Assembly (NCBI RefSeq): GCF_029269825.1
Contig: NZ_JARJHU010000001.1
Span: 721,786-785,785 of the forward strand
Direction of reading: 5' to 3'
Length of the DNA stretch: 64,000 nt
From: Pedobacter sp. JY14-1
GTDB taxonomy: Bacteria > Bacteroidota > Bacteroidia > Sphingobacteriales > Sphingobacteriaceae
Notes under the pieces: model-generated
Databases searched by the model: none
The model's input: only the letters and a program-made list of their open reading frames with translations
Told to the model about the DNA's origin: nothing
Translations under genes and position numbers: made by a program
Shown: one piece after another, positions 8,271 through 17,661 of the stretch
Layout: the number at the start of each line of letters is the position of its first letter
Numbering within the stretch: position 1 is the first letter of the stretch

Positions 8271-8903
8271 ATGAACATGTTAAGAAAGCATTGGTACGAT
8301 ATAGGCGGGTTCCTGTCAGTCCTGGTACTGATATTCATCGTTTTGAAATTTAAAACGCTGTCCCATTACCAGCTTCTGATGTGGTTGAGTCTGGTGTCAC
8401 TATTTTTACACCAACTGGAAGAATACCGGATTGCGGGCACTTTTCCAGGTATGCTTAATACGGTCATGTTCAAGAGCGACTTGCCTGACCGTTATCCCCT
8501 CAACACCAATACTGCGCTGTTAATCAATGTCATGGTCGGGTGGTCCAGCTATTTTCTTGCCGCCATATTTGCGGAGCGGGTAGTTTGGCTTGGGCTGGCG
8601 ACTATAGCTGTTTCTATTGGCAATGCAATTGCGCATATAGTTGTATTCAATGTCAGAGGCAAAACCTTGTACAACGCTGGGCTGGTGACCAGTTCGCTGC
8701 TGTTTGTCCCATGTACGTATTTTTTCTTTTTCGTAGTTTCCTCGGAGCACCTGATCAAATTGTCTGATTACCTGATTGGTATTCCACTTGGCATTTTTTT
8801 AAACGTAGTGGGCGTACTCAAATTCATAAAATGGATGGCCGACAGGAATACGAATTATGCTTTTGAACAGAGAAACCTATTGACCAGGGACCGTCGCAAT
8901 TAA
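8271..8903 (+). CDS. HXXEE-domain membrane protein
   Basis: 210 residues with six or so hydrophobic helices. The defining HQLEE (HXXEE) motif sits at the end of the second helix (SLFLHQLEEY), and a second histidine lies in IGNAIAHIVVF, which fits the family pattern of His/Glu residues inside the membrane. The family's biochemical role is unknown; its buried H and E residues suggest a metal-binding or hydrolase-like site. I start at the ATG 8271 (MNMLRKHWYDIGG); a TTG at 8244 would add nine polar residues. It lies between alkB and an Rpn-nuclease tail, with no obvious operon partner. Confidence 0.7.
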   Translation: MNMLRKHWYDIGGFLSVLVLIFIVLKFKTLSHYQLLMWLSLVSLFLHQLEEYRIAGTFPGMLNTVMFKSDLPDRYPLNTNTALLINVMVGWSSYFLAAIFAERVVWLGLATIAVSIGNAIAHIVVFNVRGKTLYNAGLVTSSLLFVPCTYFFFFVVSSEHLIKLSDYLIGIPLGIFLNVVGVLKFIKWMADRNTNYAFEQRNLLTRDRRN

Positions 8904-8931
8904 TAGTAATTGGTCTGGTCGACCGCCGCAA

Positions 8932-9153
8932 ATGGCAAAGCTCACCAAAGAAGAACGGGAAATCTACGAATCCAATATGAAGGCCAAATCCGACTATGAT
9001 GCCAGCTTGAGGTGGGCAGCAAAGCAGGCAGCCACTGAAGCAGCGATTGAAACAGCGATTGAAGTCGCAAAAAAACTGAAACTGGAAAACATTTCTGTCG
9101 AGATCATTGAAAGATCAACCGGTCTTTCGGCCGCTGATATAGAAAAGTTATAG
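8932..9153 (+). pseudogene. C-terminal tail of an Rpn-family nuclease
   Basis: 73 codons: KLTKEEREIYESNMKAKSDY, an alanine-rich helix (AAKQAATEAAIETAIEVAKK), and a closing helix-turn-helix-like piece ISVEIIERSTGLSAADIEKL. That order is the C-terminal third of Rpn/PD-(D/E)XK recombination-promoting nucleases. The nuclease part is absent. The piece begins with the segment (KLTKEE) that corresponds to where the other remnant at 1887-2107 breaks off (NLSKEE). The two are not identical in DNA, so they need not come from one gene. An ATG opens it, so expression of a short helical peptide cannot be excluded. Confidence 0.6.
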
Positions 9154-9402
9154 GCATTGCCCGGGCAATTCCGGGGGAAAAGCAGGGCAGGTTCGGAAAA
9201 GGGGTACTTTTTTCCGAACCCGGTCCGAAGCTGCCGTTAAGCTGCCCCAAAGCTGGAGCATGCCATGTGCTTCCCCTGCCAGTATGACAGAATAGCCGGC
9301 CGGGGTCCGGAACAGCCCCGGGCTATGTCCTGCACATGTCAAAATGCGGGCTTCTCTATAGCCCTATAACCAATATCTATAATTATTAGCAATCTTTTTT
9401 CG
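9154..9402. other. GC-rich non-coding stretch with strong dyads
   Basis: No gene seen. It holds a perfect 14-base palindrome ATTGCCCGGGCAAT (9156-9169) and a hairpin with an 11-bp perfect stem GGTTCGGAAAA (9190-9200) / TTTTCCGAACC (9210-9220). Further GC-rich partial repeats follow (AGCTGCC twice near 9230-9245; CCCGGGC-like pieces near 9318). The composition differs from the AT-rich intergenic regions elsewhere. The hairpin has no T-run after it, so it is not a standard terminator. Confidence 0.5.
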
Positions 9403-9410
9403 TAGCTTTG
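9403..9410 (+). promoter_or_regulatory. -7 promoter element of iscSUA
   Basis: TAGCTTTG, an exact TAnnTTTG, 28 bases before the iscS ATG. The upstream part is very AT-rich but has no clean TTG at -33. Confidence 0.6.
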
Positions 9411-9438
9411 TCTATCAAAAAGATATAATATAATTACG

Positions 9439-10650
9439 ATGGAACTTCCTATTTACTTAGATAACAATGCCACCACTCCCCTGGACCCCAGGGTATTGGA
9501 AGCGATGCTGCCCTATTTCACCAATAAGTTTGGTAACGCGGCCAGCCGCAACCATGCTTTCGGATGGGTGGCTGAAGAGGCAGTGGACTATGCGCGTGAG
9601 CAGGTAGCCAAACTGATCGGCTGTACTGAAAAAGAGATCATCTTTACTTCAGGCGCAACAGAGGCAGACAACCTGGGTATCAAGGGCGTGTACGAAATGT
9701 ACCAGGAAAAGGGAAACCACATTATTACGGCGACGACCGAGCACAAGGCAGTACTGGATACCTGCAAGCACCTGGAAAAACTGGGCGCTAAGGTGACTTA
9801 CCTGAACGTAAAGGAAGACGGCCTGATCGACCTGGCAGAGCTGGAAGCAGCCATGACCGACCAGACCATCCTGGTAACGATCATGTACGGCAACAACGAG
9901 ATTGGCGTGATCCAGCCGGTTAAGGAAATTTCCGCAATCGCCCACAAGCACGGCGCACTGTTCATGACGGATGCGACCCAGGCAGTAGGTAAGATACCAG
10001 TGAACGTAAATGAGGACGGCATCGACCTGATGGCCTTCTCTGCACATAAGATGTATGGGCCTAAGGGTATCGGCGCGCTGTATGTACGCCGCAAGAACCC
10101 AAGGGTAAAGGTAACCGCACAGATGGACGGCGGCGGCCATGAGCGCGGCATGCGTTCCGGAACGCTGAACGTACCCGGCATTGTGGGTCTGGGCAAGGCC
10201 TGCGAACTGTGCCGCCTGGAAATGGACGCAGAGGCAAAACGCCTTTCTGCGCTGCGCGACAAGCTGGAAAATTCCCTGCTGGAACTTGAGGAAAGCTATG
10301 TGAACGGCAACAGGGAACACCGCCTGCCGCATGTGGCTAACATTTCCTTCAAGTACGTAGAAGGTGAAGGCCTGATGATGGCCATGAAGGACCTGGCGGT
10401 ATCTTCAGGATCTGCCTGTACCTCAGCATCTTTGGAACCATCTTATGTATTGAAAAGTTTGGGCCTTTCCGATGATTTGGCACACTCTTCGATACGTTTT
10501 GGTCTGGGCAGGTTTACGACCGAAGAGGAAGTAGATTATGCGATCGAAAACACGAAAAAGGCGGTGACTCACCTGAGAGATCTTTCCCCGCTGTGGGAAA
10601 TGTTCAAAGAGGGCATCGACCTGGATAAAATCGAATGGGCAGAACATTAA
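9439..10650 (+). CDS. iscS: Cysteine desulfurase IscS
   Basis: 403 residues, full IscS length. The pyridoxal phosphate lysine is K204 in [10 protein letters not shown], and the active-site cysteine is C327 in [17 protein letters not shown]. The long loop carrying [14 protein letters not shown] places it in the IscS/NifS group rather than SufS. It takes sulfur from cysteine to give alanine and a persulfide for IscU. It is followed at 28 bases by iscU and then iscA, so the three form the core of a housekeeping Fe-S assembly operon; hscA, hscB, fdx and iscR are not here. A -7 element lies at 9403-9410 and a strong terminator follows iscA. Confidence 0.96.
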   Translation: MELPIYLDNNATTPLDPRVLEAMLPYFTNKFGNAASRNHAFGWVAEEAVDYAREQVAKLIGCTEKEIIFTSGATEADNLGIKGVYEMYQEKGNHIITATTEHKAVLDTCKHLEKLGAKVTYLNVKEDGLIDLAELEAAMTDQTILVTIMYGNNEIGVIQPVKEISAIAHKHGALFMTDATQAVGKIPVNVNEDGIDLMAFSAHKMYGPKGIGALYVRRKNPRVKVTAQMDGGGHERGMRSGTLNVPGIVGLGKACELCRLEMDAEAKRLSALRDKLENSLLELEESYVNGNREHRLPHVANISFKYVEGEGLMMAMKDLAVSSGSACTSASLEPSYVLKSLGLSDDLAHSSIRFGLGRFTTEEEVDYAIENTKKAVTHLRDLSPLWEMFKEGIDLDKIEWAEH

Positions 10651-10678
10651 TTGACGGGCATATTAAAGCATAAATAAA

Positions 10679-11092
10679 ATGGCATACTCAGAAAAAGTAA
10701 TAGATCACTATACCAACCCCAGGAATGTGGGTACTTTAAATAAGGACAGCAAATCGGTTGGTACAGGACTGGTTGGCGCACCGGAGTGCGGCGACGTAAT
10801 GCGTTTACAGATCGAGGTAGACGATAACAATGTGATCACCGACGCAAAGTTCAAGACTTTCGGCTGTGGATCGGCAATTGCTTCTTCGTCACTGGCTACT
10901 GAATGGCTGAAAGGCAAAACGGTAGATGAGGCGCTGACAATTGACAACATGGACATCGTGGAAGAGCTGGCATTGCCGCCGGTAAAGATCCACTGCTCGG
11001 TATTGGCTGAGGACGCGATCAAGTCGGCGATCAACGATTACCGCGTGAAGAACGGCCTGGAGCCGATCGAACTGCCAAAATCACATCACTAA
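10679..11092 (+). CDS. iscU: Fe-S cluster scaffold IscU
   Basis: 137 residues. The three cluster-ligand cysteines are C37 (APECGD, with D39), C63 (FGCGSAIASSS) and C106 (LPPVKIHCSVLAEDAI). LPPVKIHCS is the HscA-binding motif of IscU. The chaperone genes are not in the window but the motif implies they exist elsewhere. It accepts sulfur from IscS and assembles [2Fe-2S]/[4Fe-4S] clusters before transfer. Middle gene of iscS-iscU-iscA. Confidence 0.97.
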   Translation: MAYSEKVIDHYTNPRNVGTLNKDSKSVGTGLVGAPECGDVMRLQIEVDDNNVITDAKFKTFGCGSAIASSSLATEWLKGKTVDEALTIDNMDIVEELALPPVKIHCSVLAEDAIKSAINDYRVKNGLEPIELPKSHH

Positions 11093-11125
11093 ATTGCGGC
11101 CCCGGGCCGTGAAAAGGACAAGACT

Positions 11126-11452
11126 ATGATTACGATAACCGATAAGGCAAAAGACAAAATTGACCACCTGATGCAGGATTCGCAACTGGGAAGTGATTAT
11201 TTCCTGCGTGTTTCCGTAAAAGGCGGGGGCTGTTCAGGACTGTCTTACAACCTTGACTTTGACAACGAGGAGAAGGTTGGTGACCAGTTCTTCGAAGACA
11301 GGGGGATCAGGATCGCGCTGGACATGAAATCTTTCCTGTACCTGGCGGGTACTGAGCTCGATTTCTCGGACGGTCTGAACGGTAAAGGCTTTGCATTCAA
11401 TAACCCGAATGCCAGCCGTTCCTGCGGTTGCGGAGAGAGCTTCTCCGTATAG
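11126..11452 (+). CDS. iscA: A-type Fe-S carrier IscA
   Basis: 108 residues with the three A-type cysteines C36 (GGGCSGLSY) and C100/C102 (SCGCGESFSV). It carries clusters from the scaffold to target proteins. IscA and SufA cannot be told apart by motif alone; the iscS-iscU context decides for IscA. Last gene of the operon, with a factor-independent terminator at 11511-11536. Confidence 0.93.
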   Translation: MITITDKAKDKIDHLMQDSQLGSDYFLRVSVKGGGCSGLSYNLDFDNEEKVGDQFFEDRGIRIALDMKSFLYLAGTELDFSDGLNGKGFAFNNPNASRSCGCGESFSV

Positions 11453-11510
11453 TATCCGGAATACAAAAGCCTTAATCTTGTATAAGGCAGCAATTTTGCA
11501 TAAGTTTGTA

Positions 11511-11536
11511 AGGGACGCCAACAGCGTCCCTTTTTA
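11511..11536 (+). terminator. Terminator of iscSUA
   Basis: Stem AGGGACGC (11511-11518), loop CAACA, stem GCGTCCCT (11524-11531), followed by T4. Confidence 0.85.
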
Positions 11537-11593
11537 TTTGTTATTGAACAGGCAGTATGCTGCCAACCAATTATTGCTAAACCGGATTGCTAA

Positions 11594-13507
11594 ATGGTAT
11601 CTTTTAACGAGTCTTCAACTGTCCCTAGTTTACTGAGAAATGTAGTGGAAAATATCCACAAGCCTGAAGAAACCTTTCTGATCGACAAGAAAAATTCAGA
11701 ATGGGAAGAAATTTCCTTCAGGACGACGCTGGACAATGCCGACGCAGTTTCAGCCTTCTTCCTGGATAAAGGGGTGATAAAAGGTGACCGGATGGGCCTG
11801 ATGATTGAAAACTCTCCTGAATATGTCTATTACGACCAGGGCATACAGCAGATCGGTGCCGTCAATGTATCGATCTATCCTACCCTTTCGGAACATGAGG
11901 TGGAATACATCATCAACGACTCGGGCATTAAGGCGATCCTGGTGGGCAATACTTTTCTTTATAAGAAGATACTGAAGATTGCGGCCAATTGCAGGCAGTT
12001 GCTGTACATTGTTCCTGCCTTTGAAGAATATACAAAAGTAGCGCTGCCTGAGGGGCTGAGACAGGAGGTCATTGCTTTTGCCGATATCCTGGCTACGGCC
12101 TCCACATTGGCACCGTCTGTGAAGGACCAGATCTCAGCCATCCGGAACAGTGTAAAGCCATCTGACCTCTCTTCCCTGATCTACACTTCCGGTACAACAG
12201 GCACACCAAAGGGCACCATGCTCTCGCACTATAATTTTGTAGAAAACGTGAAGGTTTGCCTGGAACAGATCCCGGTAATTGACGAAACGGAAACCTTCCT
12301 TTCTTTCCTCCCGCTTTCGCATGTGTTTGAACGTACGGCAACCTACCACGTTTGCTGCGCGCAGGGCTGTAAAATTGCCTTTGCACAAAGCCTGGAACTG
12401 CTGGCGAAAAACATGGGCGAGATCAGGCCGACGGTGATGAACTGTGTACCCAGATTACTGGAACGGATACATGACAAGGCGATCAAAAGCGGGACTGCAG
12501 ACGGTGGCCTGAAGGCGAAGATATTCTTGTGGGCACTGGAAGTGGGCAGCGAATACAGAAGCGTCACTGCTTCCGGTAAAAATGCCGGCCTTATACTTTC
12601 TGCGAGGAAGGCGCTGGCGGAAAAACTGGTATTCAGCAAGATCAAGGAAAAAACAGGTGGCAGGCTGAAATTCATGATCTCGGGCGGGGCAGCCCTCCCA
12701 AGAAATGTGGGTGAATTTTTCGGCAACCTGGGCATCAAGATATTAGAGGGTTTCGGGCTGACCGAAACATCGCCGGTAATGGCCGTAACTGAGTACCATC
12801 GCCAGGTTTACGGTACCGTAGGCCGGGTAATACCTGGAATTGAGGTAGGTATACAGGACGTGGAAACGAAGGAGATCATCAGCATACAGACACACGATAC
12901 TTTCCGCGAAGATTTTGAATGCGCAGAGGGCGAGATCATCGTACGCGGGCATTGTGTAATGCAGGGCTATTTTAACAAACCCGCGGAGACCGCACAGGCT
13001 ATCGACAAGGACAACTGGTTCCATACAGGCGATATCGGCCGTTTCTACAGGGGTAACCTGCAGATCACCGACAGGTTGAAGAACATGATCGTGAATGCTT
13101 ACGGCAAGAACGTGTATCCTACCCCGGTAGAGAATGTATACCTGAAAAGCCTGAAGATTGATCAGCTGTTTCTGATCGGGGACAAAAGGGAGTACCTGAC
13201 GGCCATCGTGATCCCCAACAAAGAGAATTTACAGGAGACCTTCAAGCTTCCGGAATCTTTCTTCCAGCAACCGGAAGTGTTCATCACGGAAAAGGAGATC
13301 ATAGACTGGATCGGCCAGGACATCCGGAAATACTCGGCGGAACTTGCGAAGTTTGAGCGGATCAAAAACTTTAAGGTGAAACGAAATCCATTCAGTATGG
13401 AGGAAGGTGAGATTACCCCTACATTGAAGGCAAAACGGAAGGTGATCGAAAGCAAGTATGCTCCGGTAATTAATGAGATGTATGCGGAAAGCGTCGAAGC
13501 CGATTAG
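11594..13507 (+). CDS. Long-chain acyl-CoA synthetase (AMP-forming)
   Basis: 637 residues, the length of the FAA1/FadD15-type subgroup. The P-loop-like AMP-binding motif is LIYTSGTTGTPKGTMLSHYN (about 194-213). GFGLTETSPVM and WFHTGDIGRF are the A5 and A7 motifs, and DRLKNMIVNAYGKNVYP is the hinge and A8 segment. It activates long-chain fatty acids to acyl-CoA via acyl-AMP, at the inner face of the membrane. It lies alone between the isc terminator and lysS. The ATG at 11594 leaves 57 bases after the terminator for a promoter. Confidence 0.93.
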   Translation: MVSFNESSTVPSLLRNVVENIHKPEETFLIDKKNSEWEEISFRTTLDNADAVSAFFLDKGVIKGDRMGLMIENSPEYVYYDQGIQQIGAVNVSIYPTLSEHEVEYIINDSGIKAILVGNTFLYKKILKIAANCRQLLYIVPAFEEYTKVALPEGLRQEVIAFADILATASTLAPSVKDQISAIRNSVKPSDLSSLIYTSGTTGTPKGTMLSHYNFVENVKVCLEQIPVIDETETFLSFLPLSHVFERTATYHVCCAQGCKIAFAQSLELLAKNMGEIRPTVMNCVPRLLERIHDKAIKSGTADGGLKAKIFLWALEVGSEYRSVTASGKNAGLILSARKALAEKLVFSKIKEKTGGRLKFMISGGAALPRNVGEFFGNLGIKILEGFGLTETSPVMAVTEYHRQVYGTVGRVIPGIEVGIQDVETKEIISIQTHDTFREDFECAEGEIIVRGHCVMQGYFNKPAETAQAIDKDNWFHTGDIGRFYRGNLQITDRLKNMIVNAYGKNVYPTPVENVYLKSLKIDQLFLIGDKREYLTAIVIPNKENLQETFKLPESFFQQPEVFITEKEIIDWIGQDIRKYSAELAKFERIKNFKVKRNPFSMEEGEITPTLKAKRKVIESKYAPVINEMYAESVEAD

Positions 13508-13534
13508 CGGCTTTTAAAAAACAGTGTAATTCCC

Positions 13535-13542
13535 TATTTTTG
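13535..13542 (+). promoter_or_regulatory. -7 promoter element of lysS
   Basis: TATTTTTG fits TAnnTTTG, 60 bases before the lysS ATG; no clear -33 TTG. Confidence 0.45.
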
Positions 13543-13602
13543 CGGAAATTTATTTTTTAAACCAACAGGAATTTATGCGGCCTTCTGCTGCATATCATCA
13601 AT

Positions 13603-15324
13603 ATGAGTACAGGATTATCAGAACTAGAGCTGCTGCGCAGAAATTCGCTTGCCCAGCTGCGTGAATTGGGGATAGACCCCTACCCTGCCGAGGCATTTGA
13701 GATCAATGCCAGCGCCGCCGATATTTTAGCCAACTATGAGCGGGACAAGACCGCCTATAAGAACATCAGTATCGCGGGCCGCATCATGTCGCGCCGCATC
13801 ATGGGCAGCGCATCTTTTGTAGAACTGCAGGATTCGACCGGCAGGCTGCAATTGTATTTCAGAAGGGACGACCTTTGCCCGGGAGAAGACAAGACCCTGT
13901 ACAATACCGTATTTAAGAAACTGCTTGACCTGGGTGACTACATAGGCGTCAGGGGATTTATGTTTACCACACAGACCGGGGAAATTTCCCTGCACGTGAC
14001 GGAGTTTAAGGTTTTAGCCAAGTCGCTGAAGCCGCTTCCGGTGGTGCGCCGCGACGAGGAGGGCAACGTATACGATGCTTTTACCGATCCCGAGCTGCGT
14101 TACCGTCAGCGTTATGTAGACCTGACCGTAAATCCGGGCTTCAAACAGATCTTCATCAACCGCTCCAGGGTGATCAACACCATGCGGAATTACTTTGACA
14201 GCCAGGGCTGGATGGAGGTGGAAACACCTATTCTGCAGCCAATACATGGTGGCGCGGCCGCGCGGCCGTTTGCAACTCACCACAATACACTGGACATGCC
14301 GCTTTACCTGCGCATCGCCAACGAGCTTTACCTGAAGCGCCTGATCGTCGCCGGTTTTGACGGGGTGTATGAGTTTGGTAAGATGTTCCGTAACGAAGGT
14401 ATGGACCGGACGCATAACCCGGAATTTACTTCTATGGAGATCTATGTAGCCTATAAGGACTACGTATGGATGATGGGCATGGTGGAAGAATGTCTTGAAA
14501 AAGTAGCTGTGGCCATACATGGCCAGCCTGTGGTCAGAGTTGGCCAGCATGAGATCAACTTTGAAGGGCCTTACGAAAAACTGACCATGTATGAGTCTAT
14601 TGAGAAATATACCGGCATCGATGTTTCTGCAAAAACCGAGGAGGAGATCAAAGCCGTTTGCATCAGCCTGGGCATTGAAGTAGATGCTTCCATGGGCCGC
14701 GGAAAGCTGATCGACGAGCTGTTCAGCGAAAAGGTGGAAGCCAACCTGATCCAGCCGACCTACATTACGGACTATCCCCTGGAAATGACTCCTTTGGCGA
14801 AAAAACACCGCAGCAAGGAAGGGCTTGTGGAACGCTTTGAGCTTTTTGTAAACGGTAAGGAGATTGCCAATGCCTATTCGGAGCTGAATGACCCGATTGA
14901 CCAGAAGGAGCGTCTGGTAGAGCAATTGAAGCTGGCAGAGCGGGGCGATGACGAGGCAATGGCGATGGATGATGATTTCATCAGGGCGCTGGAATATGGC
15001 ATGCCGCCAACTGCAGGTCTTGGGATCGGCATTGACCGCCTGGTGATGCTGATGACCAATCAGTCTACGATACAGGAAGTATTGTTCTTCCCGCAGATGA
15101 GGCCGGAGAAAAAAGCGAAGGTAACCACAGACGAGGATTTCGTGGCCGCAGGGGTACCGGCAGCATGGGTGCAGGCGATCCGTAAGATGAACATCAATAC
15201 GATAGAGGACTTGAAAGCTGCCAACCCGAACAAGGTATTCAATGATCTGGGTGGAATGCGCAAGAAGCTGAAGCTGGATATTCCGATGCCGACCAAGGAA
15301 GAGGTAACAGCCTGGATCGCTTAA
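13603..15324 (+). CDS. lysS: Lysyl-tRNA synthetase, class II
   Basis: 573 residues. An OB-fold anticodon-binding domain comes first (about 55-150: [33 protein letters not shown]). The class II core follows with motif 2 ([21 protein letters not shown] region) and motif 3 ([13 protein letters not shown]). About 70 extra residues follow motif 3, including a helical piece [20 protein letters not shown] that resembles a helix-hairpin-helix unit and is a known length variant in this phylum. It charges tRNA-Lys. Monocistronic: own -7 element upstream and terminator at 15346-15382. Confidence 0.97.
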   Translation: MSTGLSELELLRRNSLAQLRELGIDPYPAEAFEINASAADILANYERDKTAYKNISIAGRIMSRRIMGSASFVELQDSTGRLQLYFRRDDLCPGEDKTLYNTVFKKLLDLGDYIGVRGFMFTTQTGEISLHVTEFKVLAKSLKPLPVVRRDEEGNVYDAFTDPELRYRQRYVDLTVNPGFKQIFINRSRVINTMRNYFDSQGWMEVETPILQPIHGGAAARPFATHHNTLDMPLYLRIANELYLKRLIVAGFDGVYEFGKMFRNEGMDRTHNPEFTSMEIYVAYKDYVWMMGMVEECLEKVAVAIHGQPVVRVGQHEINFEGPYEKLTMYESIEKYTGIDVSAKTEEEIKAVCISLGIEVDASMGRGKLIDELFSEKVEANLIQPTYITDYPLEMTPLAKKHRSKEGLVERFELFVNGKEIANAYSELNDPIDQKERLVEQLKLAERGDDEAMAMDDDFIRALEYGMPPTAGLGIGIDRLVMLMTNQSTIQEVLFFPQMRPEKKAKVTTDEDFVAAGVPAAWVQAIRKMNINTIEDLKAANPNKVFNDLGGMRKKLKLDIPMPTKEEVTAWIA

Positions 15325-15345
15325 CAATATCATAATAGAAATTTA

Positions 15346-15382
15346 AAGGCCCGCAGCATTTAAGCTAACGGGCCTTTTTTAT
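15346..15382 (+). terminator. Terminator of lysS
   Basis: Stem AAGGCCCG (15346-15353) and CGGGCCTT (15369-15376) with a 15-base loop, then a T-run. Confidence 0.85.
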
Positions 15383-15410
15383 TTTTATCGCGTATTAAAA
15401 TCGAAATGTT

Positions 15411-15629
15411 ATGAACAATTCATGCTTAGAAATCAATGAGAAGGAATATTGTATCAAACTGAACAAAGATACCTTTGATCTGGCCCTGGTACGCCAGCTG
15501 ATCACAAGGATACAGTCAGAACAGTTATTCTTTAGCAAAAAGAAAAGCTACTTTGAAGATGATGACATCATCAGCAGAACCTCGGGTCTTGCATATGATG
15601 AGAACTTTGACAGCCTGAGTGAGAAATAA
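15411..15629 (+). CDS. Small protein of unknown function
   Basis: 72 residues, no signal peptide or membrane segment. It has a helical centre (TFDLALVRQLITRIQSEQLFF) and an acidic C-terminal part (YFEDDDIISRTSG...ENFDSL). I do not recognise the family. A separate gene is likely because it starts 29 bases after the lysS terminator with AT-rich DNA between, and because codon use matches the neighbours. It is convergent with the membrane protein at 15708-16247. Confidence 0.55.
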   Translation: MNNSCLEINEKEYCIKLNKDTFDLALVRQLITRIQSEQLFFSKKKSYFEDDDIISRTSGLAYDENFDSLSEK

Positions 15630-15707
15630 TACCAGGCTGTCTTTATTATCAGTTATCGTTACGCTCCCGCCCCTTCTTAACGCCTCTTAACGACCCGACA
15701 CTTTCAA

Positions 15708-16247
15708 TTACCTGTACCTGACCTGCTGTTGTTTATCTAGCATGCCCATCTGGTCTTTCATCTGTTTGATCTGGTCTGCCAGTAATTTATTCTTATCTGC
15801 TTTTTTCGCTTCTGAAAGGTACATCTGGGCCTCACGCTTGTTTCTTTTGGCCATAGCGATACCGGCAAGGCTAAGTTTAGCGAGAGCGATATTATGGTCC
15901 ATGTGCAGACCAAGCGAAATGGCTTTCTTAAAGTATTTTTCCGACTGCATCGGTGCCCTGCGGGATTCGATCAGGCCAATCAGCAGGTTGTAATAACCAT
16001 GCTGCACCCGGATGAGTTGTTTCTCGTAATTGGTGATCCTGTTCAGGAAGGCTTCTGCCTTGGGCAGGTTCTCTTTTCTCAGGAACCATTGCGCCAGCAG
16101 CATATTTTCATTGAAGAAAAAAGTAACGAATACAAGGATGCTGATGAGCACGCCCAGGATGCCCCAGCCCCAGAATCCGAAGACCATCAGGGTAACCGCA
16201 GCGCCCAGCAATACAAAGCCTATAATCAGGCGGATAACATTTGGCAT
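15708..16247 (-). CDS. Two-helix membrane protein with TPR-like tail
   Basis: 179 residues. Two membrane helices come first (about 5-22 and 27-45: IIGFVLLGAAVTLMVFGF and GILGVLISILVFVTFF). A helical region follows (AQWFLRKENLPKAEAFLNRI, SEKYFKKAISLG, AKRNKREAQMYLSEAKKAD) that looks like two or three TPR-type helix pairs facing the cytoplasm. It ends with a basic and glutamine-rich tail. Unknown function, probably a lineage-specific scaffold. It is divergent from ung, sharing the 92-base region 16248-16339. Confidence 0.6.
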   Translation of the reverse strand: MPNVIRLIIGFVLLGAAVTLMVFGFWGWGILGVLISILVFVTFFFNENMLLAQWFLRKENLPKAEAFLNRITNYEKQLIRVQHGYYNLLIGLIESRRAPMQSEKYFKKAISLGLHMDHNIALAKLSLAGIAMAKRNKREAQMYLSEAKKADKNKLLADQIKQMKDQMGMLDKQQQVRYR

Positions 16248-16339
16248 ATACTTTAGTATTTTTCCGGCAAATATCGTGTTTATATACTAAAAAGCAGATT
16301 TAAAATGATAATTTCGGCAAAAAGAAAAAACGGAAACCT

Positions 16340-17017
16340 ATGTCGGTAAACCTGGAAAAAGGCTGGCTTGAAGTACTGGAAGGCGAGTTTGAAAAGACTT
16401 ACATGAAAAATCTGAAAGCATTTCTCCAGACGGAAAAGCAAAACGGCGCAACGGTATACCCAAAAGGCGCAGACATCTTCAATGCTTTCAACCACACGCC
16501 CTTTGAAAAGGTGAAAGTGGTCATTCTTGGGCAAGACCCTTATCACGGGACCGGACAGGCGCATGGTTTGTCTTTCTCCGTACAGAAAGGAGTGGCCATT
16601 CCCCCTTCGTTAAAAAACATCTATAAAGAACTGGAAGCAGACATTCCCGGTTTCCGGACTCCTGCTCATGGCAACCTGACGAAATGGGCGGATGAGGGTG
16701 TGCTGCTGCTCAATGCCACACTCACGGTAAGGGCGCACGAAGCGGGCTCGCACCAGGGTAAGGGATGGGAGATCTTTACGGATACCGTGATCAGCAAATT
16801 GTCTGCGCAGCGTGAAGGCATTGTGTTCCTGCTTTGGGGACGCTATGCGCAGAACAAGGCGGAACTGATCGACCAGCAAAAGCATACTGTACTGAAGGCC
16901 GCTCATCCTTCTCCATTCTCCGTGCATAACGGCTTTTTCGGCTGCAGGCACTTTTCCAAAGCCAATGCGGTTTTGGAGAAAGAAGGCCGGAAGCCAATTG
17001 ACTGGCAGATCGACTAG
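16340..17017 (+). CDS. ung: Uracil-DNA glycosylase, family 1
   Basis: 225 residues, the normal size. The water-activating loop is GQDPYHG with D66. [18 protein letters not shown] is the family-1 uracil-recognition region with N, and [19 protein letters not shown] is the Leu/His DNA-intercalation loop with H189. It removes uracil from DNA to start base-excision repair. Its stop codon overlaps the stop of the convergent Lrp gene in the palindrome CTAG (17014-17017). Confidence 0.97.
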   Translation: MSVNLEKGWLEVLEGEFEKTYMKNLKAFLQTEKQNGATVYPKGADIFNAFNHTPFEKVKVVILGQDPYHGTGQAHGLSFSVQKGVAIPPSLKNIYKELEADIPGFRTPAHGNLTKWADEGVLLLNATLTVRAHEAGSHQGKGWEIFTDTVISKLSAQREGIVFLLWGRYAQNKAELIDQQKHTVLKAAHPSPFSVHNGFFGCRHFSKANAVLEKEGRKPIDWQID

Positions 17018-17484
17018 TATTCGAGGGGGACGATCGGCTCTTTCTTGGTCGTCGACATGATCATCATGGTCTGAAAGGTCTTTACGACGGAGATTTTACT
17101 GATCTTGTCCATAATAAGCCGCTCATAGGATTTGATATCGCTGACATAGACCTTCAACAGGAAATCGGCCTGGCCGGTGACATGGTGGCATTCGGTGATC
17201 TCCTTGATCTGGTTGACCTCGTCCAGGAAGTTCTGGATGGTATTTGCTTTGTGGAAGTCAAGCTGTACCTGGATAAAGGTCTTGATGCCAAGGCCAAGCT
17301 TCTCTTCATCTACCAGTGCGTGGTAGCTTTTGATGTATCCGGATGTTTCCAGTTTGCGCACACGTTCCAGTGTAGGAGCGGGTGAAAGCCCGATCTCCTG
17401 AGAAAGGAGCAGGTTAGTCATCCTTCCGTTCTCCTGCAATAGCCTTAATATCTTAAAATCTGTTTTATCCAGTTCTGATGCCAT
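17014..17484 (-). CDS. Lrp/AsnC-family transcriptional regulator
   Basis: 156 residues from the ATG at 17482-17484 ([20 protein letters not shown]). The reading 16 residues longer has no helix-turn-helix-compatible start. Winged helix-turn-helix at about 5-60 ([20 protein letters not shown]), then the RAM/AsnC effector domain ([20 protein letters not shown]). Lrp-family proteins form octamers and sense amino acids. It is divergent from mntH, and the 177-base intergenic region contains a perfect dyad at 17587-17606, but the link to mntH is not established. Confidence 0.9.
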   Translation of the reverse strand: MASELDKTDFKILRLLQENGRMTNLLLSQEIGLSPAPTLERVRKLETSGYIKSYHALVDEEKLGLGIKTFIQVQLDFHKANTIQNFLDEVNQIKEITECHHVTGQADFLLKVYVSDIKSYERLIMDKISKISVVKTFQTMMIMSTTKKEPIVPLEY

Positions 17485-17586
17485 GTTTAATTGATAATGT
17501 TCTTCAAATATAGCGCAAAGAAGCATTATCAACCAAATTTTATTCTAAATCATCTGCGATTTTTTACTGCTTATTTTATGGCAAAA

Positions 17587-17606
17587 TTTTTAGATTTGTC
17601 TAAAAA
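17587..17606. promoter_or_regulatory. Perfect dyad upstream of mntH, candidate operator
   Basis: TTTTTAGA-TTTG-TCTAAAAA: two perfect 8-base arms with a 4-base centre, 56 bases before the mntH ATG. The form (TTTAGN..CTAAA) resembles boxes bound by DtxR/MntR-type metal regulators. The Lrp regulator transcribed divergently is the other candidate. No T-run placement that would make it a terminator for either flanking gene. Confidence 0.45.
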
Positions 17607-17661
17607 AATTTGTTAGAGTAACAAAATCAAGATTTTTTGTGTTAAGAGTTAAGCTGAAACA

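Noticed and set aside
11097..11109. GC hairpin (CGGCC...GGCCG) between iscU and iscA
   Set aside because: The stem is 5 bp with a 3-base loop and no T-run; too short to count as a terminator or regulatory element, and iscA follows closely.
14014..15333. A 439-codon open frame on the minus strand over lysS
   Set aside because: The plus-strand frame is plainly lysyl-tRNA synthetase with all class II motifs; the minus frame has no recognisable feature and is a codon-bias shadow.
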